A stretch of DNA of 64,000 nt from Cytophagales bacterium Alg240-R148. GTDB lineage: Bacteria > Bacteroidota > Bacteroidia > Cytophagales > Cyclobacteriaceae. The notes under the pieces were generated by a model. It saw nothing but the letters and a program-made list of their open reading frames with translations, was not told the DNA's origin and made no database searches. Within the stretch, counting starts at the first letter, position 1. The number at the start of each line of letters is the position of its first letter. This document shows positions 42,555 through 53,244 of this stretch, piece by piece. Where the stretch lies: NCBI GenBank assembly GCA_900537185.1, contig LS999827.1:501001-565000 (forward strand). Direction: 5' to 3'. The translations under genes were made by a program, and so were the position numbers.

Positions 42555-43662
42555 GTTCAAATGGTAGAACCAATTTAATATTTACGGTGCCTTCTAGTTG
42601 GGTGATCAGCAACTGAAATGCATTTTGGTATAACAGCAAGAGTCTACTGGTAACATTATTCATTCCAATGCCCTTGTCATGGGTTAAATCCCAACCCTGT
42701 TCTGGTACTGAGTTGGTGACATTGATTTCAATTTTCTTTTGTTTTTCTTCAATGCTCACCCGGAGCGTTGCCATTCCCAAGCATTTAGAAATTCCGTGCT
42801 TGAAGGCATTTTCTACTATAGGCTGTAGAATAAAAGCAGGTATTTTAGCATGCCCAAGCTGTGGATCTACCGCTATTTCAACTACCAATCGGTCTCTGAA
42901 TCGAATCGATTCAATGGCCAAATAGGACTCCAACATCTGCATTTCTTTGTCTATTGTACTAAAAACCTGTTTGTTCTGCTGCAGTGCAACCCGGAGCATA
43001 TCTCCCAAACCCGCCAACATAGCAATCGCTTTCTTTCCTTCTCCCTTTCTAATCATAGTCGCTATGGAATTAAAGGCGTTAAATAAAAAATGGGGATTCA
43101 ATTGCATTTGCAAAGCATAGAAACGCGCATCACTCAACTTTTTCTCGAGATGCACTTTGTTGCCATAGTCATACTCTAGTTGGTTCTGTCGTTCCAACAA
43201 ATGGTACAGCAACATCCCAACTCCAAAAGCAATGCCCCCAAGTGGCATCAGGTTAATTTGTTGTTGCCAGTTAAGCCAAATAGCATCCATTCCTAAACTG
43301 CCATTGTATACAAACAGTCTGTTGAGCAATACACTTAACACCAACCACAGCCCATACTGTAACACAACGGCAATGCCTGCAATTGAAATATAAAATACAA
43401 CCCTTGTTGGCCATGTTTTGGCCTTACCAACAGAGAAAATAACTGGAGTAACTTGTCCTACGACCCAATAAGACAAAAACAAAGTCAATGGCCAATGTAA
43501 AAATTGTGAAAAAGACCATCCACCCTCTCTAAAAGGTTGGACAAAACTTAAGTACCAGCCTACTAGAATTACAAATAGCCAAAAAATGGCCGAATATATC
43601 CGGAATTTTTTATTCAATTCACCTGTATTATTTAACGCCAAAAGCGCATTCCAATTAAACAT
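42541..43662 (-). CDS. LytS/YehU-type sensor histidine kinase (second pair)
   Basis: A 373-residue membrane kinase with four hydrophobic segments in about the first 155 residues, a coiled linker and the phospho-acceptor motif QLNPHFLFNAFNS (H191 from this start). The ATP-binding domain follows, with PIVENAFKHGI and GIGMNNVTSRL. A longer frame begins at a TTG at 43698; the ATG at 43662 (MFNWNALLAL) is preferred. It overlaps its regulator by 14 bases. The upstream 100 bases contain no clear promoter. Confidence 0.9.
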   Translation of the reverse strand: MFNWNALLALNNTGELNKKFRIYSAIFWLFVILVGWYLSFVQPFREGGWSFSQFLHWPLTLFLSYWVVGQVTPVIFSVGKAKTWPTRVVFYISIAGIAVVLQYGLWLVLSVLLNRLFVYNGSLGMDAIWLNWQQQINLMPLGGIAFGVGMLLYHLLERQNQLEYDYGNKVHLEKKLSDARFYALQMQLNPHFLFNAFNSIATMIRKGEGKKAIAMLAGLGDMLRVALQQNKQVFSTIDKEMQMLESYLAIESIRFRDRLVVEIAVDPQLGHAKIPAFILQPIVENAFKHGISKCLGMATLRVSIEEKQKKIEINVTNSVPEQGWDLTHDKGIGMNNVTSRLLLLYQNAFQLLITQLEGTVNIKLVLPFEHEKN

Positions 43663-43760
43663 ACTTCCATATTGAAGCCCTACCCCGTAAACACCCAAGA
43701 TGGGGCATCAATAAGCCAATTATCTGTAATGTAAAAAAGCATTTCCAAATAAAAAAAGAC

Positions 43761-43797
43761 AAAAAAAAAGCCATCCCTTTACAAGGATGACTTTTTT
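43761..43797 (-). terminator. Intrinsic terminator after atpD-atpC
   Basis: AAAAAG-C-CATCC pairs with GGATG-A-CTTTTT (one mismatch) around a short loop; on the minus strand a run of nine T follows. It lies 20 bases beyond the atpC stop. Confidence 0.8.
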
Positions 43798-43816
43798 CAC
43801 TATTCTTTTAATTTTA

Positions 43817-44062
43817 TTAATCAATAATACTTTCGGCTAAAACAACAATTTTGTTGTTTAATACCTCTACGACTCCACCGTCAATTTCCCATATAATTTT
43901 ACCGTCTTTGTCTACAATGGATAAATCCCCTTTGCCCAATGCACTGATAATTGGTGCGTGATTGTTCAATATTTGAAAAGAACCATCGATTCCAGGAAAA
44001 GTTGCAACTTTAACTTCGCCTTCATATATCTTTTTGTCTGGTGTAACTATTTCCAAATACAT
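43817..44062 (-). CDS. atpC: F1-ATPase epsilon subunit, minimal form
   Basis: An 81-residue epsilon subunit of ATP synthase. Only the N-terminal beta-sandwich is present (YLEIVTPDKKIYEGEVKVATFPGIDGSFQILNNHAP split across two strands). The C-terminal two-helix domain that inhibits hydrolysis in E. coli is absent. Short epsilon subunits of this size are usual in Bacteroidota. It follows atpD by 52 bases in a two-gene operon away from the other ATP synthase genes. Confidence 0.95.
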   Translation of the reverse strand: MYLEIVTPDKKIYEGEVKVATFPGIDGSFQILNNHAPIISALGKGDLSIVDKDGKIIWEIDGGVVEVLNNKIVVLAESIID

Positions 44063-44114
44063 AATGTATAGTTTTCAGGTACAACAGGTGTTTTGCAACA
44101 CCTGTTTGTATGAT

Positions 44115-45662
<1,548 letters not shown>

Positions 45663-45670
45663 TCAGACTG

Positions 45671-45700
45671 CAAAGCTACGCCTAAATTTTTTTAAACCAA
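45671..45700 (-). promoter_or_regulatory. Promoter of atpD-atpC
   Basis: On the minus strand: TTG (45700-45698), a 19-base spacer, then TAGCTTTG (45678-45671). A full consensus match, giving a leader of about 45 bases. Confidence 0.75.
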
Positions 45701-45736
45701 AGATATTAAATGAAATTTGAACTATTGCTGTAATAT

Positions 45737-46951
45737 TTAAGTATTGAGTATTATTCTAAATGTAGTTCCGACCCCTTCTTCCGAAGATTTCACAAATATT
45801 CTACCTTTGTGGTAGATCTCAATTATCCTTCTGGCGAGGGTTAATCCTAGCCCCCAGCCCCGTTCTTTAGTGGTAAAACCTGGATTAAAAACGTTGTTTA
45901 GTTTGGACTTGGCTATTCCTTTTCCAGTGTCCCCAACATCCACAAAAACTCGGTTTTCATTTCCTCTTAATATCCTCAATTGAATTCTTCCGGAACCCCC
46001 CATGGCATCCACTGCATTTTTACACAAATTCTCCAATACCCATTCAAACAATGGCGCATTCATTTGCGCCGTAATATTTTCGTGTATGGCATACACATAA
46101 ATTTCAACTTTAGGAGAAATTCTTGGTCTCAAATAATTAATGGTTCTATTAACTACTTGGTAGACGTTTTCTTCAATGAGGTCCGGTTCCGAACCAATAT
46201 TAGAGAAACGTTCTGTTATCAAAACCAGCTTTTCAACATCCTTGTTTAGTTCCTCTACAATGCTTTTGTCTTGGAAAGCATCATCGGTTTTAATGTATTC
46301 GATCCAAGCCATTAAGGAAGAAATCGGCGTTCCTAATTGGTGGGCGGTTTCTTTTGCCAACCCAACCCACACCCTATTTTGCTCTAAAGTTTTGGAATAA
46401 TTAAATACCAAATAGGCAATCACTCCCAATATAGCCACAATAAACAGTTGGATGATGGGATAAAAAGTCAGCTGCGTTAGTAAAAATGAATTCCGGTAAT
46501 ACACAAAGTAAAAATCATATACTTCATCGTTTTCGTCTTTCAAAGGAAGAATAATTGGCTCATAGGCCTTTTTCATATCTTCAATCTCTCCCTGCAAAAT
46601 CTCTGTTTTTTCCTGAATTGAAAGGTCATCCTCCACCCCCAGGTTTCTGGAGGAAATCACGTTCCCCTCCGTATCGGTTAAAATGACCGGTATTTGGTTG
46701 TTTGGGAATAGGATTTCTTGCGTTATGAACAATAAGTTGTCGTCCATATCATCGTTGTTGGTATACTCAAGTGTTTTAGCGTAAAGCTCCACCAACTTCT
46801 TTTCTCTAGATTTTAGCTGTTGTACCAAATAATTGGTGTAGTACAAAGACGTTACACTAACCACCACAGAGGATATAATAATGGCCCACTTTACTTTGGA
46901 CTTATTTTGAAAAATGTCGTACCGATCCTTTTTTATCCTTTTTTTGGCCAT
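45737..46951 (-). CDS. Orphan sensor histidine kinase
   Basis: A 404-residue membrane kinase. Two hydrophobic helices (about residues 23-45 and 165-187) bracket a periplasmic sensor region. The cytoplasmic part has a phospho-acceptor motif GLAKETAHQLGTPISSL and a complete ATP-binding domain: N-box ENLCKNAVDAMG, DTGKGI, and GFTTKERGWGLGLTLARRI. No response regulator is adjacent. The 120 bases between it and atpD show only the atpD promoter. Confidence 0.92.
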   Translation of the reverse strand: MAKKRIKKDRYDIFQNKSKVKWAIIISSVVVSVTSLYYTNYLVQQLKSREKKLVELYAKTLEYTNNDDMDDNLLFITQEILFPNNQIPVILTDTEGNVISSRNLGVEDDLSIQEKTEILQGEIEDMKKAYEPIILPLKDENDEVYDFYFVYYRNSFLLTQLTFYPIIQLFIVAILGVIAYLVFNYSKTLEQNRVWVGLAKETAHQLGTPISSLMAWIEYIKTDDAFQDKSIVEELNKDVEKLVLITERFSNIGSEPDLIEENVYQVVNRTINYLRPRISPKVEIYVYAIHENITAQMNAPLFEWVLENLCKNAVDAMGGSGRIQLRILRGNENRVFVDVGDTGKGIAKSKLNNVFNPGFTTKERGWGLGLTLARRIIEIYHKGRIFVKSSEEGVGTTFRIILNT

Positions 46952-47000
46952 TGTAACTGATAAAACCTGTGCAAAGCGATAAATTTAAGATTCTACCAAT

Positions 47001-47028
47001 AAAAAAACCGACTGTTGTCGGTTTTTTT
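47001..47028 (-). terminator. Intrinsic terminator after the ABC-2 operon
   Basis: AAAAAAACCGAC (47001-47012) pairs with GTCGGTTTTTTT (47017-47028) around TGTT. It is symmetric, 24 bases beyond the permease stop. Confidence 0.9.
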
Positions 47029-47052
47029 ATTAACTATTTACATTTTTCTGTT

Positions 47053-48369
47053 TTAACCCTTCATGGTCATCCACTTCCAGAGAACTTTGTAGTTTACTTT
47101 AGAACCGTGCATCAAGATGCCTACCCGGTATATTCTACCTGCCATCCAGATGGTGAAGGCAAAACCTCCTACCAAGCACAACATACTCACAATAATTTCC
47201 CATGTTTCTGCATATTCCATTCTTCCCATCATGATGATTGGGGAGAAAAAAGGCACCATGGACAGCCATACACTTGACGCACTATTTGGGTCTTTTTGTA
47301 CCACTACCATCAAAATAAACAAAGCCATAATGATGGGCAACATAATCGGAACCATAAATTGCTGGGCATCTGCCGGGGTGTCCACAGCCGATCCTACAGC
47401 GGCAAATAGCGCGCCGTACAATAAGAACCCTCCAATAAAATAAAATATAAACGATACAATAATTTTTGTAAAAGGGAGCCCTTCAATTTCATCCATAACT
47501 TGGGCCATTTTTTCCTCTTTCGAAGATTCAATTTTTTCCTGGGTCGCATCGTCTAACATTTCTGTTTGGACTTCTGTCATCATTTTTTCTTGTGGCGAAG
47601 TACCTACAAATGCCCTAGCGCCTACCATAACAGCCCCTATTAAAACTACCCAAATCATGATTTGCAAAATTCCAACGGATACAATCCCCAGTACTTTCCC
47701 CATCATCAACTGAAAAGGTTTGACAGTACTCACAATAACTTCCACAATTTTACTGCTTTTCTCTTCAATAACCCCTTGCATCACCTGCCCGCCATAAGCA
47801 AACAAGAAAAAGTAAATTAAAAACCCTGCAACCATGCCTATCCCTGCGGATAAACCTGAGTTGGTTTCTTTTTCTTCTCCTTCCGAAATGTTAATCGTTT
47901 TGATAGATACCGAAGTATTCAAACTGTCCAACTTTTCTTTCGATAAGGACATCGAAATCAGTTTATTGGCCTTGATAACAGACTCAATTCTATTTTCTAA
48001 GCCATTCTTCATAGTCAAAGAAGGGTTGTCCATGGTATACAACACCATTCCCTTTGGCTCAAACATATTGATATCTGGAACATGCAACAATCCAAAATCC
48101 TCGGAACTGTTGAACCTACTTTTGGCTGAATCGAGTGGTCCTTCTACAGCCTCAAAACTGAAGCGTTCGTTGGACTCCAGTTGTATGCTTTTGCTTTCAT
48201 CATAAACTCGAATGACTTTTTGTTCTACGTCATCGTTTAGGGCCAAATATCCAACAAGAAACCCAACGGACGGAAATATCAGCGGAACCAAAAAAGTGAC
48301 CAATAAAAACGACTTTTTTGTTACTCGGCTTAAAAACTCGCGCTGTACTATTAAAAATACCTTATTCAT
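47053..48369 (-). CDS. ABC-2 type transporter permease (NatB-like)
   Basis: A 438-residue permease. An N-terminal helix (FLVTFLVPLIFPSVGFLVGYL) is followed by a periplasmic domain and then about five C-terminal helices, with the family motif GGQVMQGVIEEKSSKIVEVIVSTVKP in two parts. This matches the NatB/YhaP group of exporters. It overlaps the ATPase gene by 8 bases and is followed by a strong terminator. Substrates of the group include sodium ions and drugs; none can be named here. Confidence 0.9.
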   Translation of the reverse strand: MNKVFLIVQREFLSRVTKKSFLLVTFLVPLIFPSVGFLVGYLALNDDVEQKVIRVYDESKSIQLESNERFSFEAVEGPLDSAKSRFNSSEDFGLLHVPDINMFEPKGMVLYTMDNPSLTMKNGLENRIESVIKANKLISMSLSKEKLDSLNTSVSIKTINISEGEEKETNSGLSAGIGMVAGFLIYFFLFAYGGQVMQGVIEEKSSKIVEVIVSTVKPFQLMMGKVLGIVSVGILQIMIWVVLIGAVMVGARAFVGTSPQEKMMTEVQTEMLDDATQEKIESSKEEKMAQVMDEIEGLPFTKIIVSFIFYFIGGFLLYGALFAAVGSAVDTPADAQQFMVPIMLPIIMALFILMVVVQKDPNSASSVWLSMVPFFSPIIMMGRMEYAETWEIIVSMLCLVGGFAFTIWMAGRIYRVGILMHGSKVNYKVLWKWMTMKG

Positions 48370-49276
48370 GGTTTCCTCCTTCTACTTTTTCAATAAAAAT
48401 ATCGTTGATACTCGGTTCTTCTTCTATAAAGCCGTGTATTTCTGTTTTACTAAGTAATTTTTGAATCAATTCATTGGGTGCATGGGCTCCATCCATTTTG
48501 AGCTTTGTCTCATAGTAATCGTCTTCTAAGATCTCTTGACTTTCTATGGTTACTCCGTTTTCTTCCAAACTGAAGCTGCCCTTGTGTTTCAACAAAAACA
48601 CATTCTTTTTAAAAGCGGCTTTTACTTCAGATTTTTTGCCGTCTAGAATTTTTTCAGATTGGTTGATCATGGCCACGTGGTCGCACAGTTGTTCGACAGA
48701 TTCCATTCGGTGGGTGGAAAATATAATCGTGCAGCCCTTGTCTCTGAGTTCTAATATTTCATCCTTAATCAAATTGGCATTGACTGGATCAAAACCGGAA
48801 AATGGCTCATCCAAAATAATCAATTCTGGTTCGTGCAAAACGGTAGACGCAAATTGAACTTTTTGCGCCATCCCCTTGGAAAGGTCTTCCACTTTTTTAC
48901 CCCACCAATCAGATAGTCCTAGTTTCTTAATCCAAAATTTGCTTTTTTCTTTCGCTTCCTTGGTTGGCAAGCCTCTTAATTGAGCCAGGTAGATGAGCTG
49001 TTCCCCAACTTTCATCTTTTTGTACAACCCACGTTCTTCTGGGAGGTACCCAATTAGCCCAATGTGGTTTTGGTTCAAGGCCTCGCCATTGATGGTGATG
49101 CTGCCCTGGTCTGGTTCAATTATTTGATTGATAATTCGAATAAGCGTAGTTTTGCCAGCACCGTTAGGTCCTAACAAACCAAAAATACTCTGGTTCGGAA
49201 TTGAAATACTTACATCATTGAGGGCAGTATGCCCTGCATATGACTTCGAAATGTTTTGTGCTTCAAGAATGTTCAA
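48362..49276 (-). CDS. ABC transporter ATPase (NatA-like)
   Basis: A 304-residue ATPase partner of the ABC-2 permease. Walker A is GPNGAGKTTL, the signature LSKGMAQKVQFA, Walker B LIILDEPFSGFD and the switch histidine FSTHRM. The C-terminal 80 residues are the DUF4162-type domain that follows ATPases of this group. The start appears to be a TTG at 49276: a stop lies five codons upstream in frame and a -7 box at 49300-49307 places transcription start between them. It is the first gene of a two-gene operon. Confidence 0.93.
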   Translation of the reverse strand: MNILEAQNISKSYAGHTALNDVSISIPNQSIFGLLGPNGAGKTTLIRIINQIIEPDQGSITINGEALNQNHIGLIGYLPEERGLYKKMKVGEQLIYLAQLRGLPTKEAKEKSKFWIKKLGLSDWWGKKVEDLSKGMAQKVQFASTVLHEPELIILDEPFSGFDPVNANLIKDEILELRDKGCTIIFSTHRMESVEQLCDHVAMINQSEKILDGKKSEVKAAFKKNVFLLKHKGSFSLEENGVTIESQEILEDDYYETKLKMDGAHAPNELIQKLLSKTEIHGFIEEEPSINDIFIEKVEGGNHE

Positions 49277-49299
49277 ATTGATCGAGGTTTAAATTCAAT

Positions 49300-49307
49300 C
49301 AAATATA
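49300..49307 (-). promoter_or_regulatory. Putative -7 box for the ABC-2 operon
   Basis: Minus-strand TATATTTG, a perfect match. TTG lies at 49325-49323 with a 15-base spacer, shorter than ideal. The leader would be about 18 bases. Confidence 0.5.
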
Positions 49308-49384
49308 ATCATTCGGGATTGGCAACTAATAAATAAATTGAGAATGGTAATGTTGGAAGCTAAACTGTCGTATAAGGTGCTGAA

Positions 49385-50278
49385 CTAATGCTCTTTAATG
49401 ATCATGTTGCCCATGGCCAAATCTACATTAATTACCTGTAGGTTTTTCTTTTCAGGGCTATATTCTTTGTTCACATACACATTGGAGCGCAATTCTCTGT
49501 AACCTTTTGGTAGGTTCGCACTACAAAACATAGAATCTTTTACTTTTATAATTACTGGCACACCGCTTTTTGGCATGGTGATCACCATATTGCCGGCACC
49601 CACTGTAGCATTTATTTCTGATTTCTGCGTTGGGATTTTTTCATAATGGATGACCAAGTCTCCAAAGCCAATTTCTGCGTTCAACTTTTTGGCTTTTGTT
49701 AATTCCATTTTATTCACCTCAACCGACCCTAGGTTAACTTTAATTTTAAAGTCTTCCATTTGGGCAGCATTGCCAATGCCAGAATTGTAATCCAATATTA
49801 CATTGGCACTTCCAGAATTTATCTTTAATGATTCTACGTTGATTCCAGACAAGTCGACAAATGCATCGCTGATATCAAACTTTAAATCCAATCTGTATTT
49901 TAATTCTTGAGACAAATAAACCTTCCAAAGACCATCTGCTTCTTTGTCCGTATTACCTAAAAAACCCATGGAAATGGATTTCCCAAACCCTTTTTCTTCC
50001 TCGCTTTTTATAGCCAAATCTACTTGGCATACCCCAGCTTCCACCTTTTTGGTGTACTGGTGTTTGAATTCATCATCGGCAAGGTTGCTGTAAACATTGA
50101 GTGGCGTCTTTTTATAGGTAGGTTTGAAATAACAAACACCAGTCTGCGCATGGAACTTCACTTCCATCACTTCATAATTTGAAGCACTTTCTATAGAAAA
50201 TTGCTTTTTTATTTGTGCCCAACCACTCTGGGAAACAAGTACAGAAGCAACAAAGACGTACAAGGATAGTATTCGCAT
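49385..50278 (-). CDS. Secreted toast-rack (DUF4097/DUF2154-like) protein
   Basis: A 297-residue exported protein with a signal peptide (about residues 1-21, ending SGWAQ). The body is a repetitive beta structure. Segments such as SLKINSGSANVILDYNSG, DFKIKVNLGSVEVNKM, KLNAEIGFGDLVIHYE and SEINATVGAGNMVITMPKSG recur at about 20-30 residue steps, as in toast-rack domains seen in LiaF-like and DUF4097 proteins. The enzyme-like motifs of any catalytic family are absent. It is a single gene between the ABC-2 operon and dnaJ. Function unknown, envelope location likely. Confidence 0.75.
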   Translation of the reverse strand: MRILSLYVFVASVLVSQSGWAQIKKQFSIESASNYEVMEVKFHAQTGVCYFKPTYKKTPLNVYSNLADDEFKHQYTKKVEAGVCQVDLAIKSEEEKGFGKSISMGFLGNTDKEADGLWKVYLSQELKYRLDLKFDISDAFVDLSGINVESLKINSGSANVILDYNSGIGNAAQMEDFKIKVNLGSVEVNKMELTKAKKLNAEIGFGDLVIHYEKIPTQKSEINATVGAGNMVITMPKSGVPVIIKVKDSMFCSANLPKGYRELRSNVYVNKEYSPEKKNLQVINVDLAMGNMIIKEH

Positions 50279-50335
50279 TCTTATAAAGACGGATTTATAG
50301 GGATTAGGTTACAAAAAAATCGCATTCAGAAGCAA

Positions 50336-50366
50336 CAAAAAAGCCGCATTTATTACATGCGGCTTT
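50336..50366 (-). terminator. Intrinsic terminator after grpE-dnaJ
   Basis: AAAGCCGCAT (50340-50349) pairs with ATGCGGCTTT (50357-50366) over a 7-base loop; on the minus strand six T in all follow the GC stem. It is 21 bases beyond the dnaJ stop. Confidence 0.87.
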
Positions 50367-50386
50367 GGTCGTTATTTTAATCTCTT

Positions 50387-51508
50387 TTATTCAAAGAATT
50401 CTTTCATTTTTTCAAAGAATCCTTTATCTGAACTTCCTGGTTTTGGTGCGAAATTAGGCGATTGTCTTAAGGATTCCAAAGTATCCTTTTCTTCGGATGA
50501 CAAGTTTTTTGGCACCCAAACATTGACGTGAATTAATTGGTCTCCGGAACCATATCCGTTGATATCTTTGATTCCCTTACCTCGCAACCTCAATATTTTT
50601 CCGCTTTGGGTTCCATGATCGATTTTTATTTTCACTTTACCGGTAATGGTCGGCACTTCTACATTGGTACCGAGTGCCGCATCAATAAAACTCACATAAA
50701 GTTCAAAAATCACATTGTTGCCATCTCTCTTCAGGAACTCATTTTCTTTTTCCTCTATCAAGATGAGCAAATCCCCTGGTACTCCTCCACCTGGTGCTTC
50801 GTTGCCCTTGCCGCCCATACTCAGCTGCATACCATCCGCAACACCTGCAGGTATTTTAATTTCTATTACTTCTTCTTTGTTTTTTAAACCAGAACTATCC
50901 ACTCCAGCCGGCTTCTGGTCGATCATCTGACCAGACCCATTACAGCTTGGGCAAGTAGTAGTAGAAACCATTTGCCCCAACATAGTAGAAACTGTTTTCT
51001 GAACTTGGCCTCTCCCCTGACAGGTAGGACAAGTACGGAAAGTTACGCCTTCTGCTACCACCATTCTGTTGACCTTGATCTTTTTCTCAACGCCGTTGGC
51101 TACCTCTTCAAGAGTTAGTTTTAATTTAATACGCAGGTTGGATCCCTTTCTTCTTCTTGCTCTTCCGCCGCCACCGCCGCCAAAAAAGCTATCAAAAGGA
51201 CTGCCACCTCCGCCAAAAACATCGCCGAACTGAGAGAATATGTCTTCCATATTCATACCGCCACCGCCACCGAAACCGCCGCCGTTTGCTCCAGCATGAC
51301 CAAAACGATCGTATTGTTGCTTCTTTTGCTCGTTGCTTAACACTTCATATGCTTCAGCAGCTTCTTTGAAGTTTTCTTCTGCTTCTTTATTTCCTGGGTT
51401 TTTATCAGGATGAAATTTAATCGCAATTTTTCTGTATGCCTTCTTAATCTCATCAGCAGAGGCGGTTTTGCTTACGCCTAAAATTTCGTAATAATCTCTC
51501 TTAGCCAT
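50387..51508 (-). CDS. dnaJ: Chaperone DnaJ with only one zinc centre
   Basis: A 373-residue Hsp40 that delivers substrates to DnaK and stimulates its ATPase. The J domain contains HPD at 33-35 and is followed by a G/F-rich region (about 72-118). The zinc domain has only two CxxCxGxG motifs, C160-C163 and C186-C189. The positions of motif 1 (about 147-154, NRMVVAEG) and motif 4 (about 198-207, [10 protein letters not shown]) have no cysteine. C-terminal substrate-binding and dimerisation domains are complete. It lies 24 bases after grpE in one operon; dnaK is elsewhere. Confidence 0.96.
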   Translation of the reverse strand: MAKRDYYEILGVSKTASADEIKKAYRKIAIKFHPDKNPGNKEAEENFKEAAEAYEVLSNEQKKQQYDRFGHAGANGGGFGGGGGMNMEDIFSQFGDVFGGGGSPFDSFFGGGGGGRARRRKGSNLRIKLKLTLEEVANGVEKKIKVNRMVVAEGVTFRTCPTCQGRGQVQKTVSTMLGQMVSTTTCPSCNGSGQMIDQKPAGVDSSGLKNKEEVIEIKIPAGVADGMQLSMGGKGNEAPGGGVPGDLLILIEEKENEFLKRDGNNVIFELYVSFIDAALGTNVEVPTITGKVKIKIDHGTQSGKILRLRGKGIKDINGYGSGDQLIHVNVWVPKNLSSEEKDTLESLRQSPNFAPKPGSSDKGFFEKMKEFFE

Positions 51509-51532
51509 TTTCTACTTTTTAACTTTTCCGGA

Positions 51533-52114
51533 TTATTGACCGGTCACAACCTTGGCGTACCTGATAACTTTATCGCCCAATAAATACCCTTTTTCAATAA
51601 CGTCCACAATCTTTCCCTTCAATTTTTCTTCTGGAGCAGGGATTTGTGTAATGGCCTCATGGTAGTCTGTATCAAACGTTCCGCCCACCTCGTGGTCCAT
51701 AACTTTAAGCCCTTTGGCTTCCAAGGTGTTTTTAAACTTAGAGGCAACAAGGGCTACTCCTTCTTTGGCAGCATCCAAATCTGGAGCTGTTTCAAAGGCT
51801 TGCAAAGCCCTTTCAAAATCATCTACAACGGGAATCAGCCCTTCCATTAGCCCAGCATTGGCCGTTTGCACCAATTCCATTTTTTCTTTGGCCGTTCTCC
51901 TTCTGAAATTTTCAAATTCAGAATAAAGCCTTAAAAATTTATCCTTTTGCTCTTTTAATTCTGCATTAAGCTTTTCAATTGGATCCAACTCTATTGTTTC
52001 TTGCGCTTCTTCCTCTTGAACAGAATCATTATTTTCATTAGAATCAGTTGACTCAGATTCTTCAGCAGCGTTATGCAATTGCTCTTCCTTTTCTTCTAGA
52101 TTTTCCTTACTCAT
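51533..52114 (-). CDS. grpE: Nucleotide exchange factor GrpE
   Basis: A 193-residue exchange factor for DnaK. An acidic, disordered N terminus (about 1-45) leads to the long dimeric coiled coil (LNAELKEQKDKFLRLYSEFENFRRR in two parts) and a C-terminal beta domain with HEAITQIPAPEEKLKGKIVDVIEKGYLLGDKVIRYAKV-type residues spread over 125-193. It is the first gene of grpE-dnaJ. A perfect 14-base palindrome lies 22 bases upstream of the ATG. Confidence 0.97.
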   Translation of the reverse strand: MSKENLEEKEEQLHNAAEESESTDSNENNDSVQEEEAQETIELDPIEKLNAELKEQKDKFLRLYSEFENFRRRTAKEKMELVQTANAGLMEGLIPVVDDFERALQAFETAPDLDAAKEGVALVASKFKNTLEAKGLKVMDHEVGGTFDTDYHEAITQIPAPEEKLKGKIVDVIEKGYLLGDKVIRYAKVVTGQ

Positions 52115-52135
52115 ATCAATTAAACTTTGCTTTTA

Positions 52136-52149
52136 CCACTTCGAAGTGG
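52136..52149. repeat. Palindrome CCACTTCGAAGTGG upstream of grpE
   Basis: A perfect 14-base palindrome 22 bases before the grpE start codon, in the leader or promoter of grpE-dnaJ. It is not CIRCE (TTAGCACTC-N9-GAGTGCTAA). It may be an operator or a leader hairpin. No good -7 box was found in the surrounding 114-base gap. Confidence 0.5.
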
Positions 52150-52228
52150 ATTAAACATTTAATTCGTGGTATTGCTTATGTCAATTTTATTGCCAATTCT
52201 TCAAATGTGACAATATGACATGTTTGTT

Positions 52229-53221
52229 TTATTCGTTGATCGCTTTCCAGATTTCATCTTTCAACTCCACAAGGCCTTCTTGGACTACAGAGGAAATAAA
52301 CAAATACGGTACATCTTTTGGCAATTCTTGAACCATTTCATCTTTTAGTTCTTGGTCCAACATATCAGATTTTGACACCGCCAACAACCGTCTTTTATCC
52401 AATAATTCTGGGTTGAATTTTTTAAGCTCATTGAGCAAAATATCGTATTCCTTCTGCACGTCGTTTGAATCAGCCGGAATTAAAAACAACAATATAGAGT
52501 TGCGCTCTATGTGTCTTAAAAACCGAGTTCCCAATCCTTTTCCTTCCGCAGCCCCTTCTATAATTCCCGGAATATCCGCCATTACAAAAGACTTGTAATC
52601 TCTGTATTCTACCACTCCTAAGTTAGGCACCAGTGTAGTAAACGCATAGTCTGCAATTTTTGGTTTGGCAGCGGAAATAACTGACAGCAAAGTAGATTTT
52701 CCGGCATTAGGGAAACCTACAAGCCCTACATCCGCCAATAATTTCAACTCCAGCACCACCCATTCTTCAATTCCGTCTTCACCGGGTTGGGCGTGTCGTG
52801 GTGTTTGTTGTACACTGTTTTTAAAATGGTGGTTGCCCAAACCGCCTCTACCACCCTGGGTAAGTACAATTTCCTGACCGTCTTCCGCCACTTCAATCAT
52901 TTTCTCCCCAGTCTCAAAATTTCTTGCAATGGTACCCAATGGAACTTCTAAAATGATATCTTCTCCATCTGCTCCGGATCGGCAGCCTCCTTCTCCTGGC
53001 CCTCCACCAACTGCTATTACATGTTTTCGATATTTTAGGTGCAAAAGTGTCCAAAGCTGGGCATTTCCTCTTAAAATAATATGCCCTCCTCGACCACCAT
53101 CTCCTCCATCTGGTCCTCCTTTTGGAACAAACTTCTCTCTTCTAAAATGTACGGAACCTGCACCACCCTTTCCTGATCTGGAGCAAAACTTTACGTAATC
53201 GATGAAATTAGACCCTGACAT
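52229..53221 (-). CDS. obgE: GTPase ObgE/CgtA
   Basis: A 330-residue essential GTPase of ribosome assembly and stress control. The glycine-rich Obg fold (about 1-158; [27 protein letters not shown] in two parts) precedes a G domain with G1 [11 protein letters not shown]3 [10 protein letters not shown]4 SKSD and G5 SSVV. The variable C-terminal TGS-like domain of some species is absent. It lies downstream of adk on the same strand with a long perfect inverted repeat between them. Confidence 0.97.
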   Translation of the reverse strand: MSGSNFIDYVKFCSRSGKGGAGSVHFRREKFVPKGGPDGGDGGRGGHIILRGNAQLWTLLHLKYRKHVIAVGGGPGEGGCRSGADGEDIILEVPLGTIARNFETGEKMIEVAEDGQEIVLTQGGRGGLGNHHFKNSVQQTPRHAQPGEDGIEEWVVLELKLLADVGLVGFPNAGKSTLLSVISAAKPKIADYAFTTLVPNLGVVEYRDYKSFVMADIPGIIEGAAEGKGLGTRFLRHIERNSILLFLIPADSNDVQKEYDILLNELKKFNPELLDKRRLLAVSKSDMLDQELKDEMVQELPKDVPYLFISSVVQEGLVELKDEIWKAINE

Positions 53222-53244
53222 AATGTATTCTTTTTATAACCAAA

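Noticed and set aside
43817-44062. Truncated atpC pseudogene
   Set aside because: The 81-residue form lacking the C-terminal helices is a normal short epsilon subunit in Bacteroidota and has a proper stop and terminator.
52136-52149. CIRCE heat-shock element upstream of grpE
   Set aside because: The palindrome CCACTTCGAAGTGG does not match TTAGCACTC-N9-GAGTGCTAA in sequence or spacing.
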